A stretch of DNA of 64,000 nt from M3007 sp031425035 (GTDB taxonomy: Bacteria; Bacteroidota; Bacteroidia; Chitinophagales; Saprospiraceae). The translations under genes and the position numbers were made by a program. Position 1 is the first letter of the stretch. Every line of letters begins with the position of its first letter. The stretch spans positions 24,053 through 88,052 of the forward strand of contig JANPIN010000065.1 of assembly GCA_031425035.1 (NCBI GenBank), given 5' to 3'. Below, in pieces: positions 17,493-25,963 of the stretch. The notes under the pieces were generated by a model. It had not been told where the DNA came from. It did not search any database and worked only from the letters and a program-made list of their open reading frames with translations.

Positions 17493-18152
17493 ATGAACGC
17501 TCCCGCACCTTTATCCATGTTTGCTGACCAGAACCGGCAACCAGCGGCCATGCGCGGCTATTATCGCTGGCATGCGGCCATTTACGATGCTACGCGCTGG
17601 ACGTTTTTGCTCGGGCGCAATACATTACTTGGTCATTTACCCATTCAGGATGCGCAGGAGCAAACCCTGCTGGAAGTTGGCTGCGGTACGGGGCATAACC
17701 TGCAGCTATTGGCGGAGCAACATCCCCAGTTGCAGTTGATCGGGGTGGATGTGTCTTCGGATATGCTGGCCCGGGCAAGCCGCTCGGCCGATAAGTACGC
17801 CCAAAGAGTTCAACTTTTTGAACGCCCGTATGCCGCCGCGGCCATGACGCTGACGCAACCCCTTGATTTCGTCTTGTTTTCCTATGCCCTGACCATGTTC
17901 AATCCTGGCTGGGAAGAAGCCATTACCTCTGCCTGGGAGGATCTTTCGCCCGGCGGCCGCATTGCCGTTGTTGATTTTCACCGGACGCCCAGCCACCTGT
18001 TCCGCTGGTGGATGGGTAAAAACCATGTGCGGATGGAAGGGCATCTCCTCCCGCAACTACAAGGCCGGTTCCGCACCGAATTATTGGAGATCCGGCCGGT
18101 CTTTTTCGGGCTGTGGGAGTATTTTATGTACATCGGGGTCAAACCGGCTTAA
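17493..18152 (+). CDS. btaB: BtaB-like SAM-dependent N-methyltransferase
   Basis: 219-residue class I methyltransferase. Motif I is LLEVGCGTGHNLQLLAE, then QLIGVDVSSDMLARAS and DFVLFSYALTMFNPGWEEA; the C-terminus GRIAVVDFHRTPSHLFRWWM and FFGLWEYFMYIGVKP is typical of lipid-headgroup methyltransferases. Directly after the btaA-like gene it most likely trimethylates DGHS to DGTS. ATG at 17493 is used; an internal ATG eight codons later (MFADQNRQ) is an alternative. The gene is followed by a weak hairpin at 18264-18300. Confidence 0.8.
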   Translation: MNAPAPLSMFADQNRQPAAMRGYYRWHAAIYDATRWTFLLGRNTLLGHLPIQDAQEQTLLEVGCGTGHNLQLLAEQHPQLQLIGVDVSSDMLARASRSADKYAQRVQLFERPYAAAAMTLTQPLDFVLFSYALTMFNPGWEEAITSAWEDLSPGGRIAVVDFHRTPSHLFRWWMGKNHVRMEGHLLPQLQGRFRTELLEIRPVFFGLWEYFMYIGVKPA

Positions 18153-18207
18153 CACATCTTTCATACAGACTTCATGCACAGTTTCCCGGCAAAAAAAGGG
18201 ATAGCCC

Positions 18208-18215
18208 CACCTTTG
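18208..18215 (+). promoter_or_regulatory. -7-like box (CACCTTTG)
   Basis: CACCTTTG, one base from TAnnTTTG, 150 bases before the phosphatase-superfamily gene. The hairpin at 18264 lies between it and the ATG. Confidence 0.35.
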
Positions 18216-18263
18216 CGGCGTAGTCAGATTCAGTAGTTAGCACACGAAAATGGGTTTCAGTTA

Positions 18264-18300
18264 GTGGGAATGCGGCGTAATGCCGCCTTTCCACCTTTTT
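18264..18300 (+). terminator. Hairpin with T-run between btaB and the phosphatase-like gene
   Basis: GTGGGAATGCGGC pairs imperfectly with GCCGCCTTTCCAC around GTAAT and is followed by CTTTTTG. It could end the btaAB transcript or act as a leader attenuator for the next gene, since a promoter-like box lies before it. Confidence 0.5.
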
Positions 18301-18367
18301 GAACACTGGCTGCGGCATGGTTTTAAAGAGACTTATTTGACCACCCTTGACTATCCGCATAAACAGT

Positions 18368-19657
18368 ATGAAAATACGCACCACGCTTTTCCTTTTCACC
18401 CTGTTTCTTTCACCGCTTGCTGCCCAGAATAGCGTGCCCATCGCTACGCCCCTGACTACCCTGGCCGATATTTTTTCCAGACAACTGACCACCCTGGCCA
18501 GCGACACGAGCCTGACCTTTGAACAGGTGCAACCCATTTTTGCCAATTTATTCGAACAATACCGCCGGAAAACGCGCCATACTGTGGCAAAAAAGGCCGA
18601 TAAACGGTTTCTGATCGTCGTCACGCTGGATGGTTTCCGCTGGCAGGAAGTGTTTGGTGGCGCGGATAGCCTGCTGTTACATAATGTGACTTATACTTCG
18701 GATACGGCCGCCTATCATCATCAGTATTGGGCCGCCACCGCATCGGAACGCCGGCAACGACTGCTGCCTTTTTTCTGGTCCATATTGCAGGAGCAGGGCC
18801 AGCTTTATGGAAACCGCGCGTACCAGAATCACGTGAACGTAGCCAATAGTCTGTGGTTCAGTTACCCCGGTTATAATGAGTTGCTGACCGGCCGCCCGGA
18901 TGATGGGCGTATTTACACCAACGCGAAATTGCCCAACCCCAATGAGAATGTACTGGAATACATCAGCCGGCAAAAGGGCTTTCGTAACAAAGTAGTGGCC
19001 TTCGGTTCCTGGGATGTTTTTTCGGCTATTTTCAATGAAAAACGCGCCCGTTTCTCCGTGAACAGCGCCGGGGAAAACCGGACCGACCGAACGCTACGGG
19101 CTACGAATGATTACTTTGATCTGCTCAGGCAAAATCACCCGGCAGGCTGGCCTAAAAAGGAATGTTTCGACGCTTTCACCCGCAGTGCCGCCGCCGACTA
19201 TTTACAACGCCGCCATCCCCGGCTGGCCTATATCGGCTTGGGCGATACCGATGAAGCAGCCCATGCCGGACATTATGACCGCTACCTGGATGCTGCCCGG
19301 GAGACGGATCAATGGCTGGCCGAACTGTGGCAATTCCTGCAGCAGGATCCCGTTTATCGCGGCCGGACAACGCTGCTGATCACCACCGATCATGGGCGCG
19401 GTTCGGAAGAGCCCCGTCAATGGCGCGATCACAGCCGGCATGTGCCCGGTTCGGATCAGGTGTGGCTGGCCGCCATCGGACCGGACAGCCCCGCGCTGGG
19501 CGAAGTGGCGCTACCCATGCAAATTTATCAGCAGCAGATCGCCCAGACAATTGCGCAATTGCTCGGCTGTACTTTTCTGACCGATCATACGGTAGCGCCG
19601 GCCATTAGCAGCATTTATAAAAAAATGCTGGAAGGGCACTTGACCGCTAAAAATTAG
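18368..19657 (+). CDS. Secreted alkaline-phosphatase-superfamily protein
   Basis: 430 residues from the ATG at 18368, beginning with a signal peptide (MKIRTTLFLFTLFLSPLAAQ). The core belongs to the alkaline phosphatase/sulfatase/phosphodiesterase superfamily: VVTLDGFRWQEVFGG gives the first metal ligand Asp, SYPGYNELLTGRP the expected nucleophile-loop region, AYIGLGDTDEAAHAGHYDRY the central Asp/His ligands and LLITTDHGRGSE the C-terminal Asp-His pair. Periplasmic or surface hydrolase of phosphate or sulfate esters. The position just after btaAB is suggestive of phosphate-linked lipid turnover, but the gene may have its own promoter. Confidence 0.85.
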   Translation: MKIRTTLFLFTLFLSPLAAQNSVPIATPLTTLADIFSRQLTTLASDTSLTFEQVQPIFANLFEQYRRKTRHTVAKKADKRFLIVVTLDGFRWQEVFGGADSLLLHNVTYTSDTAAYHHQYWAATASERRQRLLPFFWSILQEQGQLYGNRAYQNHVNVANSLWFSYPGYNELLTGRPDDGRIYTNAKLPNPNENVLEYISRQKGFRNKVVAFGSWDVFSAIFNEKRARFSVNSAGENRTDRTLRATNDYFDLLRQNHPAGWPKKECFDAFTRSAAADYLQRRHPRLAYIGLGDTDEAAHAGHYDRYLDAARETDQWLAELWQFLQQDPVYRGRTTLLITTDHGRGSEEPRQWRDHSRHVPGSDQVWLAAIGPDSPALGEVALPMQIYQQQIAQTIAQLLGCTFLTDHTVAPAISSIYKKMLEGHLTAKN

Positions 19658-19658
19658 C

Positions 19659-21206
19659 TTAGGATTGCGTCAACTTTTCCAGGGCCATAAAATTCTCGAA
19701 ATCAGTGAGTTGCGTGCCTTTCAGTACCCGCGGAATTTTGGCCTGGCCATTGAGTTTGCCGCGTTTTTCCAGCCATTTCAGGAAAACTGCATTGGCGACA
19801 AACTCCACTTTGACGGTTTTTAACGCGTAAATCCGTTCCACGGCGTAGTCATCATTGAGCCGGCATAAGGCCTCGTCGACGGCTTTGGCAAAGGCGATTT
19901 CACTCACCATCGGGTTTTCGCAGGCCACATACCAGTGGTGGGCCCAGTAGCTGCCGGTGCGGACACCCGCCACGGTGAATTCCCGGACGCCCGCCCGCAA
20001 GGCTGCATCCGCCTGGCGTACGGCTTCGTTCAGGTTATCGATAGAAATATGTTCCCCGCAGGCCGAAAGGAACTGTTTGGTGCGGCCGGTAATCCGGATG
20101 TCGGCATTTTCAACATCGGTGAACTGGACCGTATCACCCAGTAAATATCGCCAGGCGCCGGCGCAGGTACTCAGCAGCAGGGCATAGTGGACGCCTTCTT
20201 CCACCGCATCCAGGCCTACTGTTTCCGGATTCGGGCTGCGCAGATCGCCATTATCGTCAAAATTCTGATCCGTGAACGGCACGAATTCATAGAAAATCCC
20301 GCCATCGGTCAATAAGCGCATAGCGCGGCTGTCAAAACGGTTCTGGTAGGCGAAAAACCCTTCCGAGGCCATATAACTGTCTATATACTGCACCGGCTGG
20401 CCCAGCAATTTTTCAAAAGTCGGGCGGTAGGGTTCAAAAAATACCCCGCCATGCACCAGCAGGGAAAAGTTCGGCCAGAGTTCGTGAATGTGCCGCAGGC
20501 TGTACCGCTCGATGATTTTTTCCAGGATCAACTGCATCCACATGGGATTGCTCACGGCGGAACCCACGTCCCAGCCCGGCGCAGCTTCGGTAATGCGTTC
20601 AATCCGGTCGCTCCAATCGGGCAGGCTGGTCGTGGCGAGGGTGGGCCGGTAGTAGTGTTCCATCCAGCGTGGACGGTTCAGCCCGAGCATACCGGAAAGG
20701 TCGCCGCTTAGATGCTGGCCCTCCTGTTTAAGAGTGGTACAACTGCCGACCATGAGCATCTGTTTGGAGAAATGCGTGGCGGGCAGGTTTTGCCGGCTCA
20801 GGTCAAAAAACAGCCGCCGGGCCCCGCGTTTCATCATGTACAACATATCGTCGGTCACGGGAATATACTTCGTGCTGGCCTGGCTGGTCCCGCTGGAAAG
20901 CGCGAAATACGGCGTAGCGCCCGGCCAGCAGACATCGGTTCTATCATGCAGATGCGACTGCGACCACCAGCGTTCATACAGGGTGTGGTAGTCGGTAGCG
21001 GGTACCTGACGGCGGTAAGTTTTGTAAAGATCCGCACTGTGGAGTATTTCCCGAAAACCGTAGTAGCGGCCAAAGGCAGTGGATTTTGCTTTACTAAGCA
21101 GTTGGATCAGCTGCTGTCTTTGTTGTTCGGCGGGCGTACTGCGGGGACGTTCCACCCGGGCGCTAAGCTGCGCCGATTTTTGAATAATTGCGCTTACAAG
21201 CGACAT
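19659..21206 (-). CDS. GH3 auxin-responsive promoter family protein (ANL-fold)
   Basis: 515 residues of the GH3 family. Plant GH3 enzymes adenylate acidic hormones and join them to amino acids; bacterial members are common in Bacteroidota and their substrate is unknown. Visible blocks: STAFGRYYGFREI, FALSSGTSQASTKYIPVT (the P-loop-like Ser/Thr/Gly ATP site), MLGLNRPRWMEHYYRP, YMASEGFFAYQNR, YALLLSTCAGAWRYLLGDTV and ITGRTKQFLSACGEHIS. No signal peptide. Convergent with the phosphatase-superfamily gene, 1 base apart, and divergent from the GNAT gene. The 204-base gap upstream (21207-21410) is A/T-rich with no gene. Confidence 0.9.
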   Translation of the reverse strand: MSLVSAIIQKSAQLSARVERPRSTPAEQQRQQLIQLLSKAKSTAFGRYYGFREILHSADLYKTYRRQVPATDYHTLYERWWSQSHLHDRTDVCWPGATPYFALSSGTSQASTKYIPVTDDMLYMMKRGARRLFFDLSRQNLPATHFSKQMLMVGSCTTLKQEGQHLSGDLSGMLGLNRPRWMEHYYRPTLATTSLPDWSDRIERITEAAPGWDVGSAVSNPMWMQLILEKIIERYSLRHIHELWPNFSLLVHGGVFFEPYRPTFEKLLGQPVQYIDSYMASEGFFAYQNRFDSRAMRLLTDGGIFYEFVPFTDQNFDDNGDLRSPNPETVGLDAVEEGVHYALLLSTCAGAWRYLLGDTVQFTDVENADIRITGRTKQFLSACGEHISIDNLNEAVRQADAALRAGVREFTVAGVRTGSYWAHHWYVACENPMVSEIAFAKAVDEALCRLNDDYAVERIYALKTVKVEFVANAVFLKWLEKRGKLNGQAKIPRVLKGTQLTDFENFMALEKLTQS

Positions 21207-21410
21207 AGGGCAAGGCTAAAATGAGTTTCCAATGCCGTAAAAGTCCAACGGATCTGCTGACTTCTCTGCGCTTATTACGTTAATACTTTTTCAAAAACCA
21301 TTTATTAATATGCTGGTAGTAAATACTTTACATAAAAGTAACACCCGGTTTAAAGATCGTCTTCCGCTAACCTGTTTTCTTTGTCGAAAAGTAAACTTAA
21401 GCGTATTCCG

Positions 21411-21917
21411 ATGTTTCTCCGCGCCTACCGACCTGAAGACAAACAAGCCCTGCAGCAACTGTTTTTTCTAACCGTACATACGGTAAACGACCACGATTAT
21501 ACGCCGGCACAACTAGCCGTTTGGGCGCCGGTTATGCCGGACCGCCGCTTTTGGAGCCAACTGGATGATCAGATTTGTTTTGTCGTGGAAAATCAACGTT
21601 TGCCCGTCGGTTTTATCAGTGTGGCTGCCGATGGCGCCCTGGGTTTCCTGTACGTACATCCTGATTTTCAGGGGAAAGGCATTGCCAGCGCGCTTTATAA
21701 ACAGGTGGAACGGCTCGCCCGCAAACGTGGATTCGGGCATTTGGAGGCTCTTGCCAGCATCACGGCCCGCCTGTTTTTCCAAAAAAAAGGTTTTCTATTC
21801 GTCGAGGAAGTCCGCGAAACCCGGCAAAACGTGCATTTTTTGCATTATAAAATGGCTAAATCCCTGCTGCTGCCGGATGCTGCTGCCAAAGGCCTGGAAC
21901 GGGCGCATTCCGGTTAA
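21411..21917 (+). CDS. GNAT family N-acetyltransferase
   Basis: 168 residues from the ATG at 21411, MFLRAYRPEDKQALQQLFFL. The acetyl-CoA binding motif A appears as LGFLYVHPDFQGKGIASALYKQVERLA, with the Q/RxxGxG/A pattern QGKGIA. The order of motifs and LEALASITARLFFQKKGF match YafP-like acetyltransferases. Substrate unknown. A TTTCTTTG box about 27 bases before the ATG may be its promoter. A terminator follows at 21933. Confidence 0.87.
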   Translation: MFLRAYRPEDKQALQQLFFLTVHTVNDHDYTPAQLAVWAPVMPDRRFWSQLDDQICFVVENQRLPVGFISVAADGALGFLYVHPDFQGKGIASALYKQVERLARKRGFGHLEALASITARLFFQKKGFLFVEEVRETRQNVHFLHYKMAKSLLLPDAAAKGLERAHSG

Positions 21918-21932
21918 ACCCCACCAATAAAA

Positions 21933-21966
21933 ATCCCCCGGCGTTTTTGGAAAAACATCGGGGGAT
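21933..21966. terminator. Bidirectional terminator between convergent genes
   Basis: ATCCCCCG and CGGGGGAT form an 8-bp stem with an 18-base loop in the 72-base gap between the GNAT gene and the convergent DUF6249-like gene. Confidence 0.65.
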
Positions 21967-21989
21967 CGAAGAGTAAGTGCCATTTTAGC

Positions 21990-22355
21990 TTACAACTCCG
22001 GGTAAGTAGGCGGATTTTTGCGCTCGTAAAAGTAAGAACCAAGCATTCCTAATCCGCCGAATAAGGCGATTAGAGCGAAAAAGATGCCGGTGCGGGTACT
22101 TTCGGAGGCATTCACGAACATGGCTTCGTTCAGAAAAAGGGCCAGTAGCAAACCGATCCCGGCCCCAACGAACATCAGCCCGTTTTTCAGGGTTTGCGAT
22201 GGATTGAGTCGGCGGTTCTTATCCTTGGGATTCATGCCGCGTTCGATCATCGCCATGTTCTCCTTGTTTTCGAGGTAGCGAAGCCCCCAGATCATACAGA
22301 AAGTGGCAACAGGAGCCACCCCGAAAAGAAAAATAATTGCCATTGGGCCTTCCAT
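21990..22355 (-). CDS. DUF6249-like membrane protein
   Basis: 121 residues with three transmembrane segments (about 5-25, 57-75 and 88-108) and a short cytoplasmic loop RYLENKENMAMIERGMNPKD that is characteristic of DUF6249 proteins. In Bacteroidota these genes are often next to ECF sigma factor operons, as here; function is unknown. Located 102 bases downstream of the Spy-like gene, same direction. Confidence 0.75.
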   Translation of the reverse strand: MEGPMAIIFLFGVAPVATFCMIWGLRYLENKENMAMIERGMNPKDKNRRLNPSQTLKNGLMFVGAGIGLLLALFLNEAMFVNASESTRTGIFFALIALFGGLGMLGSYFYERKNPPTYPEL

Positions 22356-22457
22356 AACCGATTGATTTTGTTGTGAACTGAAAGAGTAATTGTTGTTGTT
22401 GCTTACTCTGACAGTAGGATTGCGGTCGAGGTTACAGTCGGAAGCATTTTTCTTTGT

Positions 22458-22931
22458 TTACCGGCCACCGCCGCGTCGCAAATTCTGACGTTCGGCTTTT
22501 TTCTCCCGGAATTCCTGCAATTTCTTGACCAGTCCTTCGCGGAATTGCCTTTCCGCTACTGGCAGTCTGGCGATTTTACGGACGGAAAGAACCTTACGCA
22601 GATGAACCGTCAGGTCCTTTTCCAGGTCTATTTCCTGTTGCTTCAGGTCAAAATATTTACGCACGTAATCCTCCGCCTCCGCATCAGTCATGACGTCGAG
22701 CTGGCGGTCGGTCTTAATTTGCAGTTGCAGTTTTTCGCGGTTGGTCGTGTATTCATTGAAAATGGGCCAGAAATTCTGCGCTTCCTCCGGGCTGAGTTGC
22801 AAAACATCGGTATACACGGCTACCCGATAAGCGCGAATGCGATCACCGGCCGGCCGGTTGTCTGCCGTTTGGGCTTGCATGGACGCCTGGAAAGCAGATA
22901 AAATCAAAACAATTAATAAGATACGCTTCAT
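22458..22931 (-). CDS. Spy/CpxP-like periplasmic protein (sensor of ECF sigma type)
   Basis: 157 residues from the ATG at 22931, beginning with a signal peptide (MKRILLIVLILSAFQASMQA). The mature part is almost entirely charged helix: LQLSPEEAQNFWPIFNEYTT, then DAEAEDYVRKYFDLKQQEID and LTVHLRKVLSVRKIARLPVA, a pattern like heavy-metal-sensor or Spy/CpxP proteins and like the Bacteroidota family called sensor of ECF-type sigma factor. It is the third gene of the sigma/anti-sigma operon, 40 bases after the second, so a role as periplasmic signal input is likely. The C-terminus is RRGGGR. Confidence 0.82.
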   Translation of the reverse strand: MKRILLIVLILSAFQASMQAQTADNRPAGDRIRAYRVAVYTDVLQLSPEEAQNFWPIFNEYTTNREKLQLQIKTDRQLDVMTDAEAEDYVRKYFDLKQQEIDLEKDLTVHLRKVLSVRKIARLPVAERQFREGLVKKLQEFREKKAERQNLRRGGGR

Positions 22932-22971
22932 GGTGTGGTGATTATGGTTTGAAGGTGCGGGTTGCTGGGCT

Positions 22972-23535
22972 TTACAATAATTGCTCGAGGTCTTCATCGC
23001 TCAGGTCGTTCAGCAAATTATCGAGGTCTTCCGGATGCAGATCGTCCAGCGCCTGTTGTCGTTTTGAGCGGTTCTGGTCGGGGTTCGCGGCTGGTGGTTC
23101 GGGCAATTGATCAGTCGATTCGCTGGCAGGTAAAGCCGCCAGTTGCTCCGTATCGAAATCATGCACGTTGTCAAAAACGTAGGTTTCAACCTCTTCTTCG
23201 CTCAACTCGGGCATGCTGACCTGGGCCAGTCCTGCCGTCTGTTCATGCAGCGGTTGGGGTTTAAAAAACCAGACGGCAGCAGCCAGGAGTGCCAGTCCGG
23301 CAGCCAGCGCGGTCAGTACGCGTGGTTGCAGCAGACGGTGCAGCCATTGGTGGCCTCGCTGTATGCCCCACGCCGGGCGCGCCGGACGTCGGGCGCCCAT
23401 CGTATCCAGCCGGCTGAAAATCTGGTGGTCCAGCTCGTCAAAATAACCATCAGGCGTACGGAAACCATCCCCCTGTGCTTTCAGGTCGTGGAGCAGGGAA
23501 GCATGTTCCCGCAGTTCGTCGTCCAGATTTTCCAT
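22972..23535 (-). CDS. Probable anti-sigma factor with one transmembrane helix
   Basis: 187 residues from the ATG at 23535. An acidic cytoplasmic N-terminus (MENLDDELREHASLLHDLKA) with TPDGYFDELDHQIFSRLD resembles the anti-sigma helical domain seen in Bacteroidota; a single transmembrane helix follows at about 78-94 (VLTALAAGLALLAAAVWFF), then a highly acidic periplasmic tail with LSEEEVETYVFDN and DLDNLLNDLSDEDLEQLL. No zinc-binding motif is seen. Placement 37 bases after the sigma gene and before the Spy-like gene supports the role. Its family is not otherwise named. Confidence 0.75.
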   Translation of the reverse strand: MENLDDELREHASLLHDLKAQGDGFRTPDGYFDELDHQIFSRLDTMGARRPARPAWGIQRGHQWLHRLLQPRVLTALAAGLALLAAAVWFFKPQPLHEQTAGLAQVSMPELSEEEVETYVFDNVHDFDTEQLAALPASESTDQLPEPPAANPDQNRSKRQQALDDLHPEDLDNLLNDLSDEDLEQLL

Positions 23536-23571
23536 GATATGCAAACTTTATGTGGTCAATGGGTGAATCGT

Positions 23572-24147
23572 TTATTGTCCTTCTCCTTCCCGAAAAACCG
23601 CCTCGATCTTTTTCGTGGCGTGGTGAAAAGAGGCTTTTAAGGCGCCCACGGAAGTGTTCAGCAGGGTGGACATTTCTTCGTAGGGCATTTCTTCATAGTA
23701 GCGCAAGTTAAATACAATGCGTTGTTTTTCAGGCAATTGTACAATTGCTTCCTGCAGCCGTATTTGCAGCGCGTCCCCATCGAACCAGGGGTCTGCCTGC
23801 AATCGGCCAGCGGCTGGCGAATCATCATCCAGGGAAGCCGAGGCATGCCGAGCTTTGTTTTGCAGGTGGGTCAGCGATTCGTTGGTCGCGATCCGGTAGA
23901 GCCAGGTATAGAGTTTGGATTTGCCCTCGAACTGTAGAATGCCCCGGTATATTTTAATGAACGTGTTCTGTAAAACGTCGTCGGCATCTTCATGGACCAG
24001 CACCAGGCGACGAATATGCCAGTATAACCGTTCCCGGTACTGCGCCATCATTTGCCGAAAGCCACGCTCGAAGGTGGCTTCGGAGCGGAGCAGGGCCATG
24101 ATTTGTTCGTCTGTCGCGGTTAGGTTATTCACCTGTGTTGGATGCAA
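23572..24147 (-). CDS. ECF-type RNA polymerase sigma factor
   Basis: 191 residues with sigma-70 region 2 (MMAQYRERLYWHIRRLVLVH and ADDVLQNTFIKIYRGI with the DDVLQ core) and region 4 (LPEKQRIVFNLRYYEEMPYE with the following helix-turn-helix LLNTSVGALKASFHHATKKI). Directs RNA polymerase to a small regulon in response to the membrane anti-sigma encoded next. The first codon is TTG at 24147; GTG at 24132 is a possible alternative, and the first ATG (24099) would cut off conserved residues. A short spacer and a terminator-like region separate it from the upstream gene at 24285. Confidence 0.93.
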   Translation of the reverse strand: MHPTQVNNLTATDEQIMALLRSEATFERGFRQMMAQYRERLYWHIRRLVLVHEDADDVLQNTFIKIYRGILQFEGKSKLYTWLYRIATNESLTHLQNKARHASASLDDDSPAAGRLQADPWFDGDALQIRLQEAIVQLPEKQRIVFNLRYYEEMPYEEMSTLLNTSVGALKASFHHATKKIEAVFREGEGQ

Positions 24148-24222
24148 TGCTTCCGGGTTTAGTTACTATGACCATTGGAGTGGCTTGGGGTTTAATTGAA
24201 AGCGCGAAAAACGCAAAAAAAA

Positions 24223-24247
24223 GCCAGACGCGGCATAAGCGTCTGGC
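24223..24247 (-). terminator. Rho-independent terminator of the antirepressor-like gene
   Basis: GCCAGACGC and GCGTCTGGC, a perfect 9-bp stem with a 7-base loop, followed on the minus strand by a run of eight T. Confidence 0.9.
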
Positions 24248-24284
24248 AAAAATATCAAATAAGAAATTCAGGTCAATAAAGGGT

Positions 24285-24626
24285 TCAGGCAGCCGATTGA
24301 AAGAGGTTCATCTGCCCGTTTTGTTCCACGACTTCGAGTAGCCGCGCATACTTCATTTTGTGTTTACTGTTGGTCCGCAGGGCGATGAGTTTCGCCATCT
24401 CCAGCGTCAGGTAATAGTCTTCCAGGGGCTCACCCGGACGCGGCCGTTTGGCATAGTCGCGGTAAAGCTGTGGGCGGCGAATACCATCGTTGAATTCGTA
24501 CACATCGCGCATCCAGCGGCGAACCTGAGCGCCGTACTGACGTACCGGCAATTTCAGGGCGGCGTGAAAACTGGAGGCCGTCACCACTTTTGTTCCTTTC
24601 TTACTTTCCAAAACTTCGAGTTCCAT
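24285..24626 (-). CDS. AntA/AntB antirepressor-like small protein
   Basis: 113 residues. The order of blocks, TASSFHAALKLPVRQYGAQV, RRWMRDVYEFNDG and EDYYLTLEMAKLIALRTNS followed by KMKYARLLE, resembles the N-terminal domain of phage AntA/AntB antirepressors (LHEAL ... W....I...GF ... DYYLTLDMAKELAM ... A). Here it stands alone in a chromosomal setting with its own terminator and no other phage gene nearby. Function is unknown; a DNA- or protein-binding regulator is a reasonable inference. The A/T-rich gap 24627-24806 holds no gene I can support. Confidence 0.6.
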   Translation of the reverse strand: MELEVLESKKGTKVVTASSFHAALKLPVRQYGAQVRRWMRDVYEFNDGIRRPQLYRDYAKRPRPGEPLEDYYLTLEMAKLIALRTNSKHKMKYARLLEVVEQNGQMNLFQSAA

Positions 24627-24806
24627 AACTGTCTCGTTTTGTGTAGGTTGCTTTTTAATGTTATTAACAGTACAAAACTAAACAACTTGTTTATTAAAAC
24701 AAATTATTTCACCTTTTTTTTCAGCAATAATTTATGAAAATCTCGTAATAAATTGATTATGAGCACATTGAAACTAAACATTTTTTGTTGGCGACAATAA
24801 AAATGT

Positions 24807-25913
24807 TTATTCGCCGGTCACCATCAGCGGAATGGTTTGCAAGCGGTGACCGTCCGGGCCGTCCAGCTGAACTTCCAGGAAACCCAGCCAGTGCGAGCTT
24901 GGCGGCAGTTCTAACGGCAAACGTACCGTACCCGCCTGTACCTCCGCCCACTCGAAGGTGTTCATTAGCTGCCCCTGCGCCGACCAGACGCGTCCATGCA
25001 GCGTACCGCCGAAAGGCAGTGTTACTTCCAGCCAGGCCGGACCACTGACTGGCTGGGGCAGTACCCGCAGTTGCAGCGCCGGTAATGTGGCGGCTTCCTG
25101 GGTGCCCACCGCGCAACTGGGCGCTACCGTCGGACACCAGGTCCGGTTCGCCAGCGTACAATCAACAATATAGGGGTTCGGTTTGCCTTCCTGGTAGGCC
25201 GCGATGCGCCAGGTCTTGGTCAACTCGGCCCCATCCGCCGGGTCCTGCTGGTTCCATTGGCAGAGGGTGGGCCGCTGCAACTCGAAAAAGTCGGGGTCGG
25301 CCGCGTTGGCCTGGTTGCGGTACATGGTATAAAAGTAAAAGATGGCCCGGGCGACATCGCCTTTGGCCACCTCGCGCGGTTCGAAAGCCGCCGCATTCGA
25401 TTCGGCGTACAGGTTGATGTTCTGGGTCGGAATGCTGGAGGAGATCTGGGTGCCCAAAAACCACTTCTGCGTTTGCGCATCCGGAATATCGGCAAAAGGT
25501 TTGTCGGCACGCGCTTCATTGACTGGAATACGGGCCGGGAACAGGTGGTGCATATCGCTGTTCCCATTGGTGCCGGCGGTGGCGCCTTTGGACTGCGGGT
25601 AGGCGTGTTCGGTGTTCATGCCGGTGGAGATCCCATTCAGGTACACGTACTGCGTAGGGTCCTGCGTGGGATCGAGGTAGAGCGCGTAATTGGTATAAAT
25701 GCAGCGCAGGGTATCATCATCTTTCGCCAGCACCCTGGCAAAAAGCGTGTCGCGGGCATGCGCATAGTCGAGTACGACGTTGGGGCGGTAGGCATCGAAG
25801 AGGTTATCCAGCAGTTCCTGACCAGAGAGACCGGGAAAAATAGGGCCGAAAGTCTGGGCCTGCAGGTAGGTAGCCAACAGCAACAGCAAGGAGATGACAA
25901 AAGGACGCGACAT
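24807..25913 (-). CDS. Secreted endonuclease I family protein with T9SS-like C-terminus
   Basis: 368 residues from the ATG at 25913. Residues 1-20 (MSRPFVISLLLLLATYLQAQ) are a signal peptide. The endonuclease I fold is shown by NGISTGMNTEHAYPQSKGAT, NSDMHHLFPARIPVNEARAD and IFYFYTMYRNQANAADPDFF, with the HxxPxS, Asn and His residues of the bba-Me active site. The last 85 residues (LRVLPQPVSGPAWLEVTLPF to the end) form a beta-rich domain like a type IX secretion sorting domain, although the terminal GxY motif is not clear. Extracellular nuclease for nutrient or biofilm DNA. Confidence 0.87.
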   Translation of the reverse strand: MSRPFVISLLLLLATYLQAQTFGPIFPGLSGQELLDNLFDAYRPNVVLDYAHARDTLFARVLAKDDDTLRCIYTNYALYLDPTQDPTQYVYLNGISTGMNTEHAYPQSKGATAGTNGNSDMHHLFPARIPVNEARADKPFADIPDAQTQKWFLGTQISSSIPTQNINLYAESNAAAFEPREVAKGDVARAIFYFYTMYRNQANAADPDFFELQRPTLCQWNQQDPADGAELTKTWRIAAYQEGKPNPYIVDCTLANRTWCPTVAPSCAVGTQEAATLPALQLRVLPQPVSGPAWLEVTLPFGGTLHGRVWSAQGQLMNTFEWAEVQAGTVRLPLELPPSSHWLGFLEVQLDGPDGHRLQTIPLMVTGE

Positions 25914-25963
25914 AGTCAGGAATAAGGTTTTAAAACACAAAGGTAGATTCTTCTGCGGCCTTC

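Noticed and set aside
24627..24806. A/T-rich gap as a possible small gene or attachment site
   Set aside because: No start-stop frame with family features and no matching direct repeats at its ends.
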